A model generated the notes under the pieces. That model searched no databases and had not been told where the DNA came from. It saw only the letters and a list, made by a program, of their open reading frames with translations. A program made the position numbers and the translations under genes. Below, one piece after another: positions 6,966-17,200 of a stretch of 18,993 nt of DNA; within the stretch, counting starts at the first letter, position 1, and each line of letters opens with the position of its first letter. The stretch comes from Nitrosomonadales bacterium. Its GTDB lineage: Bacteria > Pseudomonadota > Gammaproteobacteria > Burkholderiales > Sulfuricellaceae. The stretch is taken from assembly GCA_003104895.1 (NCBI GenBank), contig PQAG01000215.1, positions 15,694 through 34,686 on the forward strand, written 5' to 3'.

Positions 6966-8564
6966 TCATGAACTGCCACAGCCTGGCTGCCCTGCCAGCG
7001 AAGCTTCATACCCCTTGCGCACCCACATGATGACGTCTCCAACATGCAGCTCCTCCAGCCCGTCTGGCGGCTTCACGTCAGGGTCGAGGGGGTGGAGCTG
7101 GAAGGCTTTTTCACTCTTTTCCTTGAGCGCCGTATCCAGCTCCCACACCACCCATTTCGATTCGCTGGCATTCTTCGACCAGAAGAGGAGGAACAGGTCG
7201 CGCCGCCTGATTTCATCGTCGAGCCGGGGCTTCCACTCCTCGCCGGGATGGAGGTCGAGACAATCGAGGAAAGGGTCGATCCCGGCGCTGATCTTGATTG
7301 ACGCCAGACGGTCCAGCACCCGGAGGCGGTCCTTGGACGAATAGGAGACGAAGGCGCTCTTTGCCGGTTCGACATTTGCCGCCACGTTCTCTCCGGCCAC
7401 AGGATGCAGCGTGATTTCCAGGTCAAGCCGCAAGCGCGCCACCATGATCCCCTCGATGAACACATCGAACTTGAGCACCGCCTTGCTCTCTGGCGCTTCA
7501 CGCGGCACTTCCACATCGAATTCCAGCATCGAACGGCCGCCCTTCCAGACGAATGGCTGCTCGGCCGGGTCAATCGCCAGGCCGCGCCCGGAAAGCTTTA
7601 CAGTCACCTGAGTGCCGTGCTTCCAGCGGCATTCCTGCACGCCGAGGACCGGTTCGACCTTGGGTGAGAGCTTCTTGAGCAACTGGCGCACTTCTTCCTC
7701 CAGCTGCTTCTCATAGGCCACGAACCGGGCCGTGAACTCGCCGCCTGGTTTCGCTGCTTTCGGCGCCGACGCTCCCAGCCACACGGGTTCAGCTTCGGGT
7801 TCAACCTGGGGCTCGCCCCCCGATGGGCCCGGCTCCGCGCTCTTCGTTGCGAGCTGCGGCTTCTCCCGGTGATGGAGCATTTTCTCCGTTAACTCACCGA
7901 TCTTTGCCTTGATCCCCTCGAAGGCCCCACCAGCCGATGGCCCGGATTTCATCCGGGCAAGCTTGTCCCCAAGGAGAAGGGAATCGTCCCTCACACTGCC
8001 TCCAAGGACATCAGGTTGGGATTTTTCTGGTGCCGATGGCGCTGGCTCAGGGCTGCCCTTCATTTCTGGATGCTTTTCCGGCGGCCCGCCCATGGCCATG
8101 CGTACTTGCCCCCTGATGTGCGGGACAAAGCGCTCTGCAAAATCGGCCAGTGCCGCTTGCCAGCCCGGCTCTGCAAGTTCAACGCTAGAAAGCCTGGCCA
8201 GCGCCTGCAGCGATTCAGGCAATGGCTCCCATGACGGCAGTTGCACGCCCTGTACCAGAACAGGCACCACGATGGCATGCCTTTCGAGGGCCTCATCTAC
8301 CAAGGTGCGCAGCGGGTCGCCGGGATCATCAAGCGATGCCATCGAATCATGCCAGGCGGAGCCCATCACCAGAAGAAGCGCGCGGCAGGCGTGCTTTTCA
8401 CTTTCTTCCGAATAAGCATCAACAAAAGACCACCCGCGCCGATCAGCGGGGCCGGATACAATGCGGACATTCTCCTCGCCCAGCACCGCCCGGAACTGCC
8501 CTGCAACACGCTCAGCCCATGCCTTGTCGCCCTGGCGGGCTGCAATCATCAAGCCACTCATCAC
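6966..8564 (-). CDS. Two-TIR-domain protein
   Basis: A 532-residue protein with no signal or membrane segment. Residues ~1-150 look like a divergent TIR or TIR-like fold (LMIAARQGDKAWAERVAGQF, ALLLVMGSAWHD, VVPVLVQG). Residues ~155-275 are a Pro/Glu/Ser-rich, probably disordered linker. Residues ~277-390 are a beta-rich domain (VTVKLSGRGLAID, SMLEFDVEVP, LKFDVFIEGIMVARLRLDLEI). Residues ~401-518 are a standard TIR domain: AFVSYSSKDR at the start, PFLDCLDLHPGEEW as box 2, and Glu475 in SKWVVWELDTAL at the NADase glutamate position. The first TIR lacks the clear SY motif and the glutamate, so it may be a binding module. AAGGAG lies just upstream of the ATG pair at 8564. It sits 42 bp downstream of the CHAT gene. 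Probable effector or signal transducer of the conflict locus. Confidence 0.83.
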   Translation of the reverse strand: MMSGLMIAARQGDKAWAERVAGQFRAVLGEENVRIVSGPADRRGWSFVDAYSEESEKHACRALLLVMGSAWHDSMASLDDPGDPLRTLVDEALERHAIVVPVLVQGVQLPSWEPLPESLQALARLSSVELAEPGWQAALADFAERFVPHIRGQVRMAMGGPPEKHPEMKGSPEPAPSAPEKSQPDVLGGSVRDDSLLLGDKLARMKSGPSAGGAFEGIKAKIGELTEKMLHHREKPQLATKSAEPGPSGGEPQVEPEAEPVWLGASAPKAAKPGGEFTARFVAYEKQLEEEVRQLLKKLSPKVEPVLGVQECRWKHGTQVTVKLSGRGLAIDPAEQPFVWKGGRSMLEFDVEVPREAPESKAVLKFDVFIEGIMVARLRLDLEITLHPVAGENVAANVEPAKSAFVSYSSKDRLRVLDRLASIKISAGIDPFLDCLDLHPGEEWKPRLDDEIRRRDLFLLFWSKNASESKWVVWELDTALKEKSEKAFQLHPLDPDVKPPDGLEELHVGDVIMWVRKGYEASLAGQPGCGSS

Positions 8565-8606
8565 CGTGTCTCCTTAAATGCGGAACCGCCGCACCCTGCA
8601 TCCATT

Positions 8607-11600
8607 TCAAGCCGCCACGCCTCTAATGAGCTTGTTCAATGCTTCCTTCACCATGTTGGGCTTGTCGCCAGAAGGCAACATGTCGATCAGGAATTTCAAT
8701 TGATTCGTGACCGAATCCTGCTCGCGGGCGCTGCCCAGCCGCTTGAGCACATCGCAGTAGCGGGCGATCAGCCCGTTCAACTCATCCGACCTGGTGATGC
8801 AGGCATTGGAGCGGCCGTCGTAACAGGCCCAAAGTGCATCTATCCTTTCAGCCTCGACTCCGGCCAGAGCATGGAAGAAATCACGGTTCTCAACGAAGCG
8901 CCGCCTGCCGTTTTCGGCGCCGGCTTGCAGCAGGCTGGAAAGCTGGCCTGCGCGCCCGTCGAACCCGGCACGCTCACCCCTGGCTGCATTCAGGAAATTT
9001 CCATCCAGGGCATTGAACAGCGGGTAGTAATCCCATTCGCCGCTGCATTGATGCGCATGCTCTGCGGCACGCCAGTAGGCTGTCCCCATCTCGGCCAGGC
9101 AATCATTGAGGCCCTTGAGATTGCCGCTGGCATGACGAGACTGGGCGAGGCGCTTCCAGTGCGAGCCGATCAGGGACAGACGCTCAGCGGTTGGCCCGAT
9201 CTCAACCAGAAGATTCAGCCGGTCCAAACCGGCTTTCATGTATTTGGCGCCCTCAACATGCTTGTTGCCCTTCTTGCCGCCCTCGGCAGCAAGCAGCCTG
9301 GCGCCGTAACGAATCTCCAGATTGGCGAGCTGTTCCAGCGCCTTCAGGCTGATGCCGGCGTCTTCCAGTGCCAGCGCAGCCCGGTAGTGCCCAATGGCAC
9401 GGTCGCTTTCGCCGAGTTCTGACCAGACACTGGCAAGCTTTTCCCGGACGCGGGCGTTCTGGAAATCGGGGCTGCGCGCAGCCTGTTCGATCGCCTTGAT
9501 CTGCTTGCTGTAGTAACCTTTTTTCTCGGCATCGCTGGCGCCCTGAAGACGGGCGCACAGCATGTCAAGATTGGCAATGAGGTCGCTGGCATGGATGTAC
9601 CCGCCGGCACCTGATGGCTCGATTTGCTCGTCCTGGAAGCAATAGCGTTCGTCGCCGTAGGCCTGGAAGGCACCCCAGGTATTGGTGAGGCGATGTTGCT
9701 CGTAGGTGGCGGCACGAGCCATGAGCACCGCCTGGCCAAAGCGCTTGCCGGCGAACATGGCCGTGTAGAAGGCCTGCGCGAAGGTGCTGGCCGCGCTGTC
9801 GTCGACGGCCCAGCCGGCCGCAATGACGGCCTTGCAGCCCATCTCGATGAATTGCGTGGCCAGATTAGCGGCGAGTTCGCCCCAGCGCGGCTGTGCGTCC
9901 TCCTTCATGGCGCCGAGGTGGCAGCAGTTGATGAAGACGAATTCCGGGACGTGCCGGAGCTTGTCCGCCTGCGCCGCTGTCAGATAAGTCCCGGGACCGA
10001 GCACCATGCCGGTGAGGCCGGTTTCCTTGTCCTTGACGACACCATGGCCGGCCAGGTGCATGAAGCGGTAGCGGCCGTTGAACAGGGCCTCGAACACCTG
10101 CTGGGCATTGGCGCGGTAAAGGTCGTTGACCTCATGGCCCTGGCCCGAGAATACCCTGGCAACGGCTTTGGCCTCGGCTTGCGCACCGGGCAGTTCGATC
10201 AGGCCGGATTGTGTGTCACCGACGATGAATACGCCGTTCCCGGTCACGGTCGGCACCCTGCCCCGGCCGTGGGTCGTAGCGAGCTGGCGCACCAGTTCGA
10301 CGCGCGTTGCCAGCGGCTTTTCGTCGGATTGATCGCTGTCGCGCATCAGTTCCCACGGATAGGCGGCGGCTTCAGGATCGACGGACATCATCAGGCTGCG
10401 CACTTCGGCCACGGCCTCTTTCATCCCGTTCGGCACCATGAGTTCGAACACGGCGCGCGACAGGCCGGGCTGATCCTGGGTTGCGCGGGTGATCGATGCG
10501 ATCAGGCCGTCCACTGCCTGGCGCTGATCCGCCTCGGCGGCGGCCTCGTTGCGCGCCCGGTCGGTGATGACGGTGAAGCGCAGGCCCCCATTGCCACCGG
10601 CGGCGATGTGCACGCGATATGCACCCGGCTGCCCGCCGCTGCTGATACAACGCCCACGAAAGCCGCCGGCGCCGGATCGCAGGCGGCCGTCGAAGCGCAC
10701 GGCATCAGCGAACTGAGCGTCGCCACCCAGGTCGCGCAGGGCCTGCACCGTCGCGATGGCGCGGTCCTCGGCCTCTTCATACAGGGTCAGGCGGCCGATG
10801 CGGGTCTTCATCCCGGCGCGGCTCAGCGACTCGTTGGCGCGCCGCAGGGCATCGAGCAGGCAGCGTGCTCCGACCTCGAGGGTGAGGCCGGTGAAGCCGG
10901 TGCCCACCAGCAGGGCGGAAACAGCCAGCCGGTCCGCGCCGGCGGTGCGCTGGCGCTGTTCATGGCTGCGCGCATATTCCAGCAGGCCATTGGTCAGCGC
11001 CTGGGTGAGCTTGCCGGGCAGCAGTTCGCCTACTGGTCCCAGGCCGACGACGATGGCGCCGCCAGGCTTTCCGCCAGGGGTGGAATTGAGGAAGACCATG
11101 GCGTCGTCCGGCTGGGCAGGATAACGGCCCAGCTTGAAGGTGCTCCCCAACTGGCCATCCAGGTGGCCATCCAGGAAACTGGCGCTGCCGCGCAGGCTGT
11201 CGTTGGCATATGCACCGATCAGCACCGGCGATTCGGCGCTGGCCAGACTGCCGTGGATGACCTCAAGAATGACTGGGGCTTCCTTTTTCGCCGCGGCGCG
11301 CCGGCCCGGGCGGGCGCCGCCGGTGGCGGCGGCAAGGACTTCGTCGAGACTTGGATACAGGGCATTCCCTTCCAGGCTGCGCGGACGGAAGACAGGTGCG
11401 GACTCACCGCGCGCCCCGGCCGGGATGCGGGTCAGCGCGGGTTCGCGCGTGTCGCCGTTCTCGATCAGCTCCCGGTAGGCCTCGAAGGCCTTCTCATGGT
11501 TGGCCAGGTCACCATGCGCGGAATCGGCATACCACACCGGTACGCCGGGTGGAATGCCCGTCTTCCAGGGCACCCGCCCGTCACCCTCGTCGACCCAGCC

Positions 11601-13961
11601 GATCTCCACTTGCCCCTCGACGATGCGCACTGCGATAGGCGTAGGTGCGCGGCCCGCCACATAGAGGGTGCATTCCGGGTCTAGCTCGGCGGTGCGCAGG
11701 GTGGTGATGGCAGCACGCGCTTTTTCCAGAGGACCCTTTTGCGGCGGGAGCCAGGACTTGCCCTTCTTCGAATCCTGGTCCTCGCCGTACCAGGTCTGCC
11801 AGACATTGGCATCGAAGTAGTCAACACCATCGCTGGCCTTGCCGTTATCCTCCGGCCAGGGCAGAAGTTCCAGCACACCCGGAAAATCACGGACGATCTC
11901 CAGGAACTCGCGCATGTCGTGTTTCCAATCGAACCAGCGCTCGATGGTCTGGACGAAATCGTCGCGCGCCATGAGCACGGCGGCGATGGAATGAGAGCCC
12001 TGGTTGGGCGTCCCCAGCTGCAGCAGACGGCTGCCCGGGATGGCCTTGAACTGGTCCCAGCGCCCCTTCAGCGCCAGCCTGGCGACCAGGCCGCCCATGG
12101 AGTGGGCGACGATGCGCAGGGGTTGGCCGCGTTTCCTGGCATCGAGCATGGCCTGGTCGAGCTCCTTGCCGAAGCGCGCTGCCGCATCGGTGACCGACAG
12201 CCGCCAGTCGTAGGCGAAAGGCCGCACTTCATGGCTTTCGGCCAGATGACGCGCCAGCATCTCGTAGTTGCGGTCCATCCACCCGTCCGGCGTCACGCCC
12301 TCGACCACGTCGGCCCTGATTCTGGCCATTTCGCCCGCCCACATGCTGAAGGGCTCGAACCATATACGGTCTTTGCCAAGCTGGATATGGCTGCCCATGA
12401 TGCCGGGCAACAGGAAGACGATGGGGGCGTCGTCCTTGCGCTTGGCCTCCCTGCCGCCCCGGCTGATCTCGACCCTGGATGGGCCTTCGAGCAACTGGTA
12501 CTGGCTGTCGTCGCCCCTGAGCGCGCCCAGCAGCGCCAGTGCGCTCTCGTCGCGCTCGAAATAGCTGAAGTGAGTGACCTGCGGGCCGCTGACCGGCTTC
12601 TGGCGGATGCCTTGCAGGCGCATTGCGCCGCCGCTCATGGAGGGGGTGTTCACCACCAGATCGGTCTCGCTGCCGTAGAAAACCTCGGACAGGCAGTCGC
12701 CCAGCCACGGTAACAGACCATCGCCCTGGAAGTCGCCGGCCAGCACGTGCAAGGGATGTTCGATCTTCACGTCCGGGGTATTGAGCAGGCCCACCAGCGG
12801 CGAATCGGGCATCATCGCCTCCAGACCGGGAAGGATGCGCGCGTCGGCGCGCTGCTTGACCACCGCGAGCAGGAAACGCTTCAACAAGCCGTAGCCCTTG
12901 GCCACCGGCTTCATCCCGGGGATGATCTTGCCCGTCGCGTCGAAGCCCTTGCCCAGCAAGTTGAGCATGACGCTGGCCCAGCGGTCCAGCCGGCCCGAGG
13001 CCAGGGTGGTGCCGCGTGCCGGGCAGGCAACCCGCACGAAGCGTTCGACCTGGATGGCGCGCTTGCGCAGTTCCCGGTTGAGTTCGCGCAGCCGCTTGGC
13101 ATCATCCTCGAAGCCTTCACGCCCAAGGCGTATTGCATGGGCCAGAAAACGTTCGATCTCGGTATCGGTGAAAGGCTCCAGGCCGATGCGGTTGGCACGC
13201 GCCAGCAACTCGCCCACCATGCCCCCGCGCGAATGGCTGACGAGGTGCAGGCGCGCGCCCTTGGGCAGAGTCTTGACCAGGTCCAGGGCGTTGGTGATGG
13301 GGCTTTCAGTCAGGCTGCGGTGTTCGAAGGCATAGAGACGCGGGCCGTAGCTTGCAACCAGTTGTTCGCGGTACTGGTCGTTGGCCCACAGGTCCTTGAA
13401 GCTTCCTTCCGTCGAGGAAGCCGTGCCGTGGATGAAGATCAGGGCCGGTTCTGCAGAGCTGGGCAGCGCATCCACCTTGCTCAGCCCAAAGGCATCGGTG
13501 TTGCAACGATACAGGCCGTTGTGGTCGTCCAGTTGCGCATCCTGAAAAGCGCCCGCCGCGATCAGCGCAGTCACGCCGGCGGGGCCTTGCCGGTAGACCC
13601 GCAAACCCTTGAGCACCCAGGCGCCCAGGCTGTCGCGTGCGGCACCGGCGGGCAGGCGCGGGCCGGAGAGATGCAGGAGCTGGCCAACCTCGATCTGGAC
13701 CGCCCCGGCTTCGCCGCGTCCTGCCGCAGTGCCAAGGTAGCGCCCGGCATCCTCGGCGGCAACCAGGATACGGGTGCCGTTCGCCAGTTCCAGTTCAAGA
13801 ACCGCGTCGGGTTCAAGGGCCTCGGGCATAACGCGCTGCGCCTCGCCACGTGACAGGCCATCCAGCTCATACACCTCGGCCGGCCATTCGGCGATGGAGG
13901 TATCTTCCTCCTTGAGCGTGCCATCGATGCGCAGCCTGATGTTGCCTGGGTCCTTGCTCAT
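8607..13961 (-). CDS. Dual alpha/beta-hydrolase, macro-like and CHAT protease multidomain protein
   Basis: 1784 residues, in order: beta-rich head (~1-170); alpha/beta hydrolase 1 (~172-470) with IFIHGT, nucleophile Ser244 in VSHSRGG and probable His464 in VTHFSYF; lipase/LCAT-like hydrolase 2 (~512-830) with FLLPGIMGS, Ser621 in VAHSMGG, Asp794 in GDGRVPW and His816 in SAHGDLANH; a region (~897-1100) resembling the macro-like N-domain of M17 aminopeptidases (less certain); CHAT caspase-like protease (~1180-1445) with His1306 in MHLAGHG and Cys1347 in FINCCHLG; helical TPR-like tail (~1455-1784). CHAT domains are cysteine proteases of the caspase/separase clan, used as effectors in bacterial conflict systems. 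All three catalytic centres look intact. The ATG at 13961 has AAAGGAG 6 bases upstream. GC in sampled lines is about 65%, higher than in the NTPase gene. Likely a cytosolic effector hub controlled by the neighbouring TIR-NTPase (inference). Confidence 0.88.
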   Translation of the reverse strand: MSKDPGNIRLRIDGTLKEEDTSIAEWPAEVYELDGLSRGEAQRVMPEALEPDAVLELELANGTRILVAAEDAGRYLGTAAGRGEAGAVQIEVGQLLHLSGPRLPAGAARDSLGAWVLKGLRVYRQGPAGVTALIAAGAFQDAQLDDHNGLYRCNTDAFGLSKVDALPSSAEPALIFIHGTASSTEGSFKDLWANDQYREQLVASYGPRLYAFEHRSLTESPITNALDLVKTLPKGARLHLVSHSRGGMVGELLARANRIGLEPFTDTEIERFLAHAIRLGREGFEDDAKRLRELNRELRKRAIQVERFVRVACPARGTTLASGRLDRWASVMLNLLGKGFDATGKIIPGMKPVAKGYGLLKRFLLAVVKQRADARILPGLEAMMPDSPLVGLLNTPDVKIEHPLHVLAGDFQGDGLLPWLGDCLSEVFYGSETDLVVNTPSMSGGAMRLQGIRQKPVSGPQVTHFSYFERDESALALLGALRGDDSQYQLLEGPSRVEISRGGREAKRKDDAPIVFLLPGIMGSHIQLGKDRIWFEPFSMWAGEMARIRADVVEGVTPDGWMDRNYEMLARHLAESHEVRPFAYDWRLSVTDAAARFGKELDQAMLDARKRGQPLRIVAHSMGGLVARLALKGRWDQFKAIPGSRLLQLGTPNQGSHSIAAVLMARDDFVQTIERWFDWKHDMREFLEIVRDFPGVLELLPWPEDNGKASDGVDYFDANVWQTWYGEDQDSKKGKSWLPPQKGPLEKARAAITTLRTAELDPECTLYVAGRAPTPIAVRIVEGQVEIGWVDEGDGRVPWKTGIPPGVPVWYADSAHGDLANHEKAFEAYRELIENGDTREPALTRIPAGARGESAPVFRPRSLEGNALYPSLDEVLAAATGGARPGRRAAAKKEAPVILEVIHGSLASAESPVLIGAYANDSLRGSASFLDGHLDGQLGSTFKLGRYPAQPDDAMVFLNSTPGGKPGGAIVVGLGPVGELLPGKLTQALTNGLLEYARSHEQRQRTAGADRLAVSALLVGTGFTGLTLEVGARCLLDALRRANESLSRAGMKTRIGRLTLYEEAEDRAIATVQALRDLGGDAQFADAVRFDGRLRSGAGGFRGRCISSGGQPGAYRVHIAAGGNGGLRFTVITDRARNEAAAEADQRQAVDGLIASITRATQDQPGLSRAVFELMVPNGMKEAVAEVRSLMMSVDPEAAAYPWELMRDSDQSDEKPLATRVELVRQLATTHGRGRVPTVTGNGVFIVGDTQSGLIELPGAQAEAKAVARVFSGQGHEVNDLYRANAQQVFEALFNGRYRFMHLAGHGVVKDKETGLTGMVLGPGTYLTAAQADKLRHVPEFVFINCCHLGAMKEDAQPRWGELAANLATQFIEMGCKAVIAAGWAVDDSAASTFAQAFYTAMFAGKRFGQAVLMARAATYEQHRLTNTWGAFQAYGDERYCFQDEQIEPSGAGGYIHASDLIANLDMLCARLQGASDAEKKGYYSKQIKAIEQAARSPDFQNARVREKLASVWSELGESDRAIGHYRAALALEDAGISLKALEQLANLEIRYGARLLAAEGGKKGNKHVEGAKYMKAGLDRLNLLVEIGPTAERLSLIGSHWKRLAQSRHASGNLKGLNDCLAEMGTAYWRAAEHAHQCSGEWDYYPLFNALDGNFLNAARGERAGFDGRAGQLSSLLQAGAENGRRRFVENRDFFHALAGVEAERIDALWACYDGRSNACITRSDELNGLIARYCDVLKRLGSAREQDSVTNQLKFLIDMLPSGDKPNMVKEALNKLIRGVAA

Positions 13962-13995
13962 TTCAATCTCCTTTCGAATCCGTTCATGGCACGCA

Positions 13996-14266
13996 TCATC
14001 CCCGTGTCCCTTGCTGCAAAGCGGCCAGCATCTGCTGCATGGCCTTCACTGAATTTTGAGTATTTGGATGATCCGGTCCCAAGGTCCGCTCGAGGCTCTC
14101 CGCTGCAGCCTGCATCAGTTGCAGCACTTCCTGGTGTTCGGGCATCTGCCAGGGGGTAATAGCCAGGTTGCTCATGGCGGAGAGAGTAGGCATAGTCGGC
14201 GGAATCGCCACGACGGTAGCTGTTGCAGACCAGTAATGGCACTTCTTTTGAAGGACACATACTCAT
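13996..14266 (-). pseudogene. Remnant of a TIR...TPR gene (deletion scar)
   Basis: Two reading frames hold two different remnants. From an ATG at 14266, which overlaps the NTPase stop (ATGA) and has GAGGAG 6 bases upstream, the product begins MSMCPSKEVPLLVCNS then YRRGDSADYA, the pattern of the start of a TIR domain (compare SYRRxDSAxYAGR). At about 14188 the sense switches to another frame, which reads TLSAMSNLAITPWQMPEHQEV, then ERTLGPDHPNTQNSVK, a textbook kinesin-light-chain-type TPR, ending at a stop at 13996. The simplest reading is an internal deletion that removed most of a TIR-(NTPase)-TPR gene and left head and tail out of frame. The TIR-head frame stays open to 13958, where it overlaps the ATG of the CHAT gene by 4 bp, so a ~102-residue product may still be translated. 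The TPR part is solid; the TIR head is short and less certain. Confidence 0.65.
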
Positions 14267-17200
14267 CCATAGCTCCTCATCCACGGCCATAACTCATCGG
14301 GCTTCACCTTCTGTCCTAGAAAGCTGTCCTGCCAGTTTTTTTCATTCGACTTACAAGTGGACTCGATGGCCCCGAGATTCATTGTGATTGCATCATGCTT
14401 CCAGGGTTCGATTTTCCCTAGATCGCTGTCGCTAAACCACAGCCAGAAACGGCGATCCACGCAATGCAGAAACAGGCGAAATGCTGCCCAGGCTTCGCAG
14501 CGATCTTTCCGCGTAAGGAATCGCTCAAACCAGCGACGCGCCCAGATATGTCGCTGATGCCTGCGCCGGGACTCCTCGGCTACGTCGCGCAGCCAACTGT
14601 CGGGGTGATCAGATATCCATTCGGCAAGGCTGTCACCATCGGTGGCGGCAGCGGAAAAGCCCAGTAGTGATAATCCCCGCGCCTTGTCATATCCTTCCCC
14701 GGAAGCAATCCAATTCTTGGCGACGTTGCGCACCCAGTCGTTACGTTCACCGTATTGGCTATACAGAGCGAATTCGAACAGGTCAAAATCTGTTGAAGCG
14801 GCTTCAATCTGTTCGTGCAGAATCTGCTCGACTTCGGGTGAAGCCGGTGCCGCGAAAACATCCAGAAGCAGCACACGCAGATCAAGACGCGCAGCGGTGA
14901 TGCGGATGGTCGATTGAGTCGCAAGGACACGGAAGAGTTGTAGCCCCTCTTGCGGCGCATGGGCCAGAAGCGCGGAACAAAGCTTCTCATAGAAGCCCCG
15001 GCAGAGGGCAAGCAATTGCCTGGCGCGGCCATCATTGCGCAGGACCGGAGCAATCCAGTCCTGCCAATGGGTGTTATCCAGCGCCAGGACCTGCTCCAGT
15101 CCGCCATGCCGAAACGAGTCGGCAAACCAAGGGTTGCCTCGGGCTCTTTCATGTTCTTCGAGATCAGCCACTTGCTGGCTCAGAGAGTTCAATCTGTCAA
15201 CATTGGCATCGAGGTCAGTCAAGCGCCTCAGGTCTTCAACGGAACCTTGGCCGGCGCGTCCACCCCAGGTATTGTTGGTGAAGCGGACGTTCGTCGATCC
15301 AATTTCGTGGGCCGAGAGTTGGTCGTTCTCGCGCTCATTAGTTGATAACGACTCAATGCGGACATAGGGGCTGAGAGAATCTATTTCTGGCGATGGCGCA
15401 CGAGCGACAATGCCTCGCCAAATCCTGTCAAGTACTGCCGCATACCCCACCACATCGTTGGAGCGATAGCCCCTTTTCTTGATCGCATAGCCCAGCCATT
15501 CCGGCTGTATGCGCCCAACAAGATTATCGAGGGACAAGCTCTCGCCGTATTCGGCAAGTAAGAGGCTGCCCCAATGGTTTTCGAGCGCATGGTTGCAGCC
15601 ATCGCGGTAAGCCCAGCCGGACAAAATAATTTTCCTGGCAGCATCCGTGTCATTCGTTTGGACAAAGATTTCCAGGCAACAACCGCGAGCAACTGGATCG
15701 TATACATCGAAGTGAGTGAGGAGATGCTCACGGATACCTGCGTCCGCGTGTCGTAGTGTCTTGGTCAAATACCAGAGCAGGTTTGAGAGTTGATCAGTCT
15801 GAGATAGATCGATGTTTCTCAATTCACCCACGACGGCAGGCCCATCGCCGGCGGAAAGAGGGTGGAAACAAGGTGGATGCTGGACGAAATAGCCATGCCT
15901 ATCGCTGCGTTCTTTCAGCATTTTCAACTGCTCTACAACCGGTTGATCGAAAACCACCATGGAAAACAGCACGAGCTCAGCGAGCCGACTTTCCTCGTCT
16001 CCAAGCGTGAGCATCGATTTCCAGACCGTCAAAACGAGAGTTTGTTCTTCGTCACCCAGTATGGGTAGTTGATCAATGATGTCCCAAGTGAGAAGTCTCA
16101 GAGATAGCCCCTCTCTCGATTTGACTTCCTGCGCCAGGATGCGCATCAGATCCCGATAGCGCGAAACGGCAAAGGCACAGAGTGCGGGCTCCATTTCCTC
16201 CAGGTCATACTGCTCCCTGGTTTTTCCCATGAAGCGGCCAACTTGGGACAGATCAAGCCCAGCTCCAGCTTCGTCCAGCCGCGAACGATAGACGGACGGC
16301 AAATCTATCTCTGGGTTCAGCACCACCTCCTTCAACTGGCGCGCAATTAAGCTGCCATGTTTCTTGCTGCGATCCAAGCAATCGAGATAGTTGACCTCTG
16401 TCCACAGCCCGCCAAAGAAATCGCAGGGGTTCTCCTCGCGCATCTGCACCAGTGGATGGATGAAGCGTAACTCAACCGGAATGGTGTTAAGTAACTGCCG
16501 TGCTTCCTCGCTGCCCAGACACATTAACAGCTTCCTGGCAGCCAGGTAAGCGGTGGATTGGCCGTACCGGCCCTGCTCTAGCCAGTCCCTCGCAGAGACC
16601 AAGAGAAGATTCGCGGTTTCGGCATGGCAGGTATGTAGCAGCCAGGAAAACTCACCATGACTTCCATCCATCACCGTAGCAGCCACCAGACCGGCCAGCA
16701 GTTGGTCCGCATAGCCTTGCGACCGATCATGGGACATGACTGCCAAGGCAACCTGGGCGAGGCGCAGCAAACCAATGTTTTCGGTGATTTCGATGGTGAC
16801 GCCCAGCAGTTTCACCGGGCCGGAGATTGCCGGGCCGCCCAGCCTATTCTCAACTCCTCGCCACAATTCAGCGAGCTTGACATCGTCGCGTTCGTAATGG
16901 GCTCGATAACCCCATGGGTAGACGAAACCCAGCCAGCGGGCGAAGGCCGGCCGCAATTCCCGACTCACCTCAGGGCAATGCCTATGTCGGAGGAAGCCGA
17001 TCATGAAGGCGTTCTGCGCCTCCCGGTTGTCCGCCTCACCCCAGATGTACTCCGCCATGCGCAGGTAAGTCGACGGTTGCAGTGGGAGGTAAGCGGCTAT
17101 CTTGTCCAAATCGGTTTCGTCGAGATTGCGCCCCCCGATCCAGGCACGCAACAAGGCGAGGCGACCGGTTTCCGGATAGTTGCGGCTGCTAAGGGCGTGA

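Noticed and set aside
4571..6969. Prophage lysis cassette (endolysin, holin, spanin)
   Set aside because: The GH19 protein is endolysin-like, but neither neighbour looks like a holin or spanin and no phage structural or integration gene is visible.
9624..11684. 686-codon open frame on the plus strand
   Set aside because: It lies wholly antisense to the CHAT/hydrolase gene, whose motifs are unmistakable; high-GC genes often leave long open frames on the other strand. Its translation shows no domain.
11739..13853. Two long plus-strand open frames (324 and 368 codons)
   Set aside because: They are antisense to the hydrolase domains of the same gene, with no ribosome sites or recognisable motifs.
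13958..14290. Intact 110-residue gene starting at 14290
   Set aside because: The first 8 codons lie inside the NTPase gene without a ribosome site; the better start is 14266. The second half of the frame is an out-of-frame reading of a TPR, so it is annotated as a remnant.
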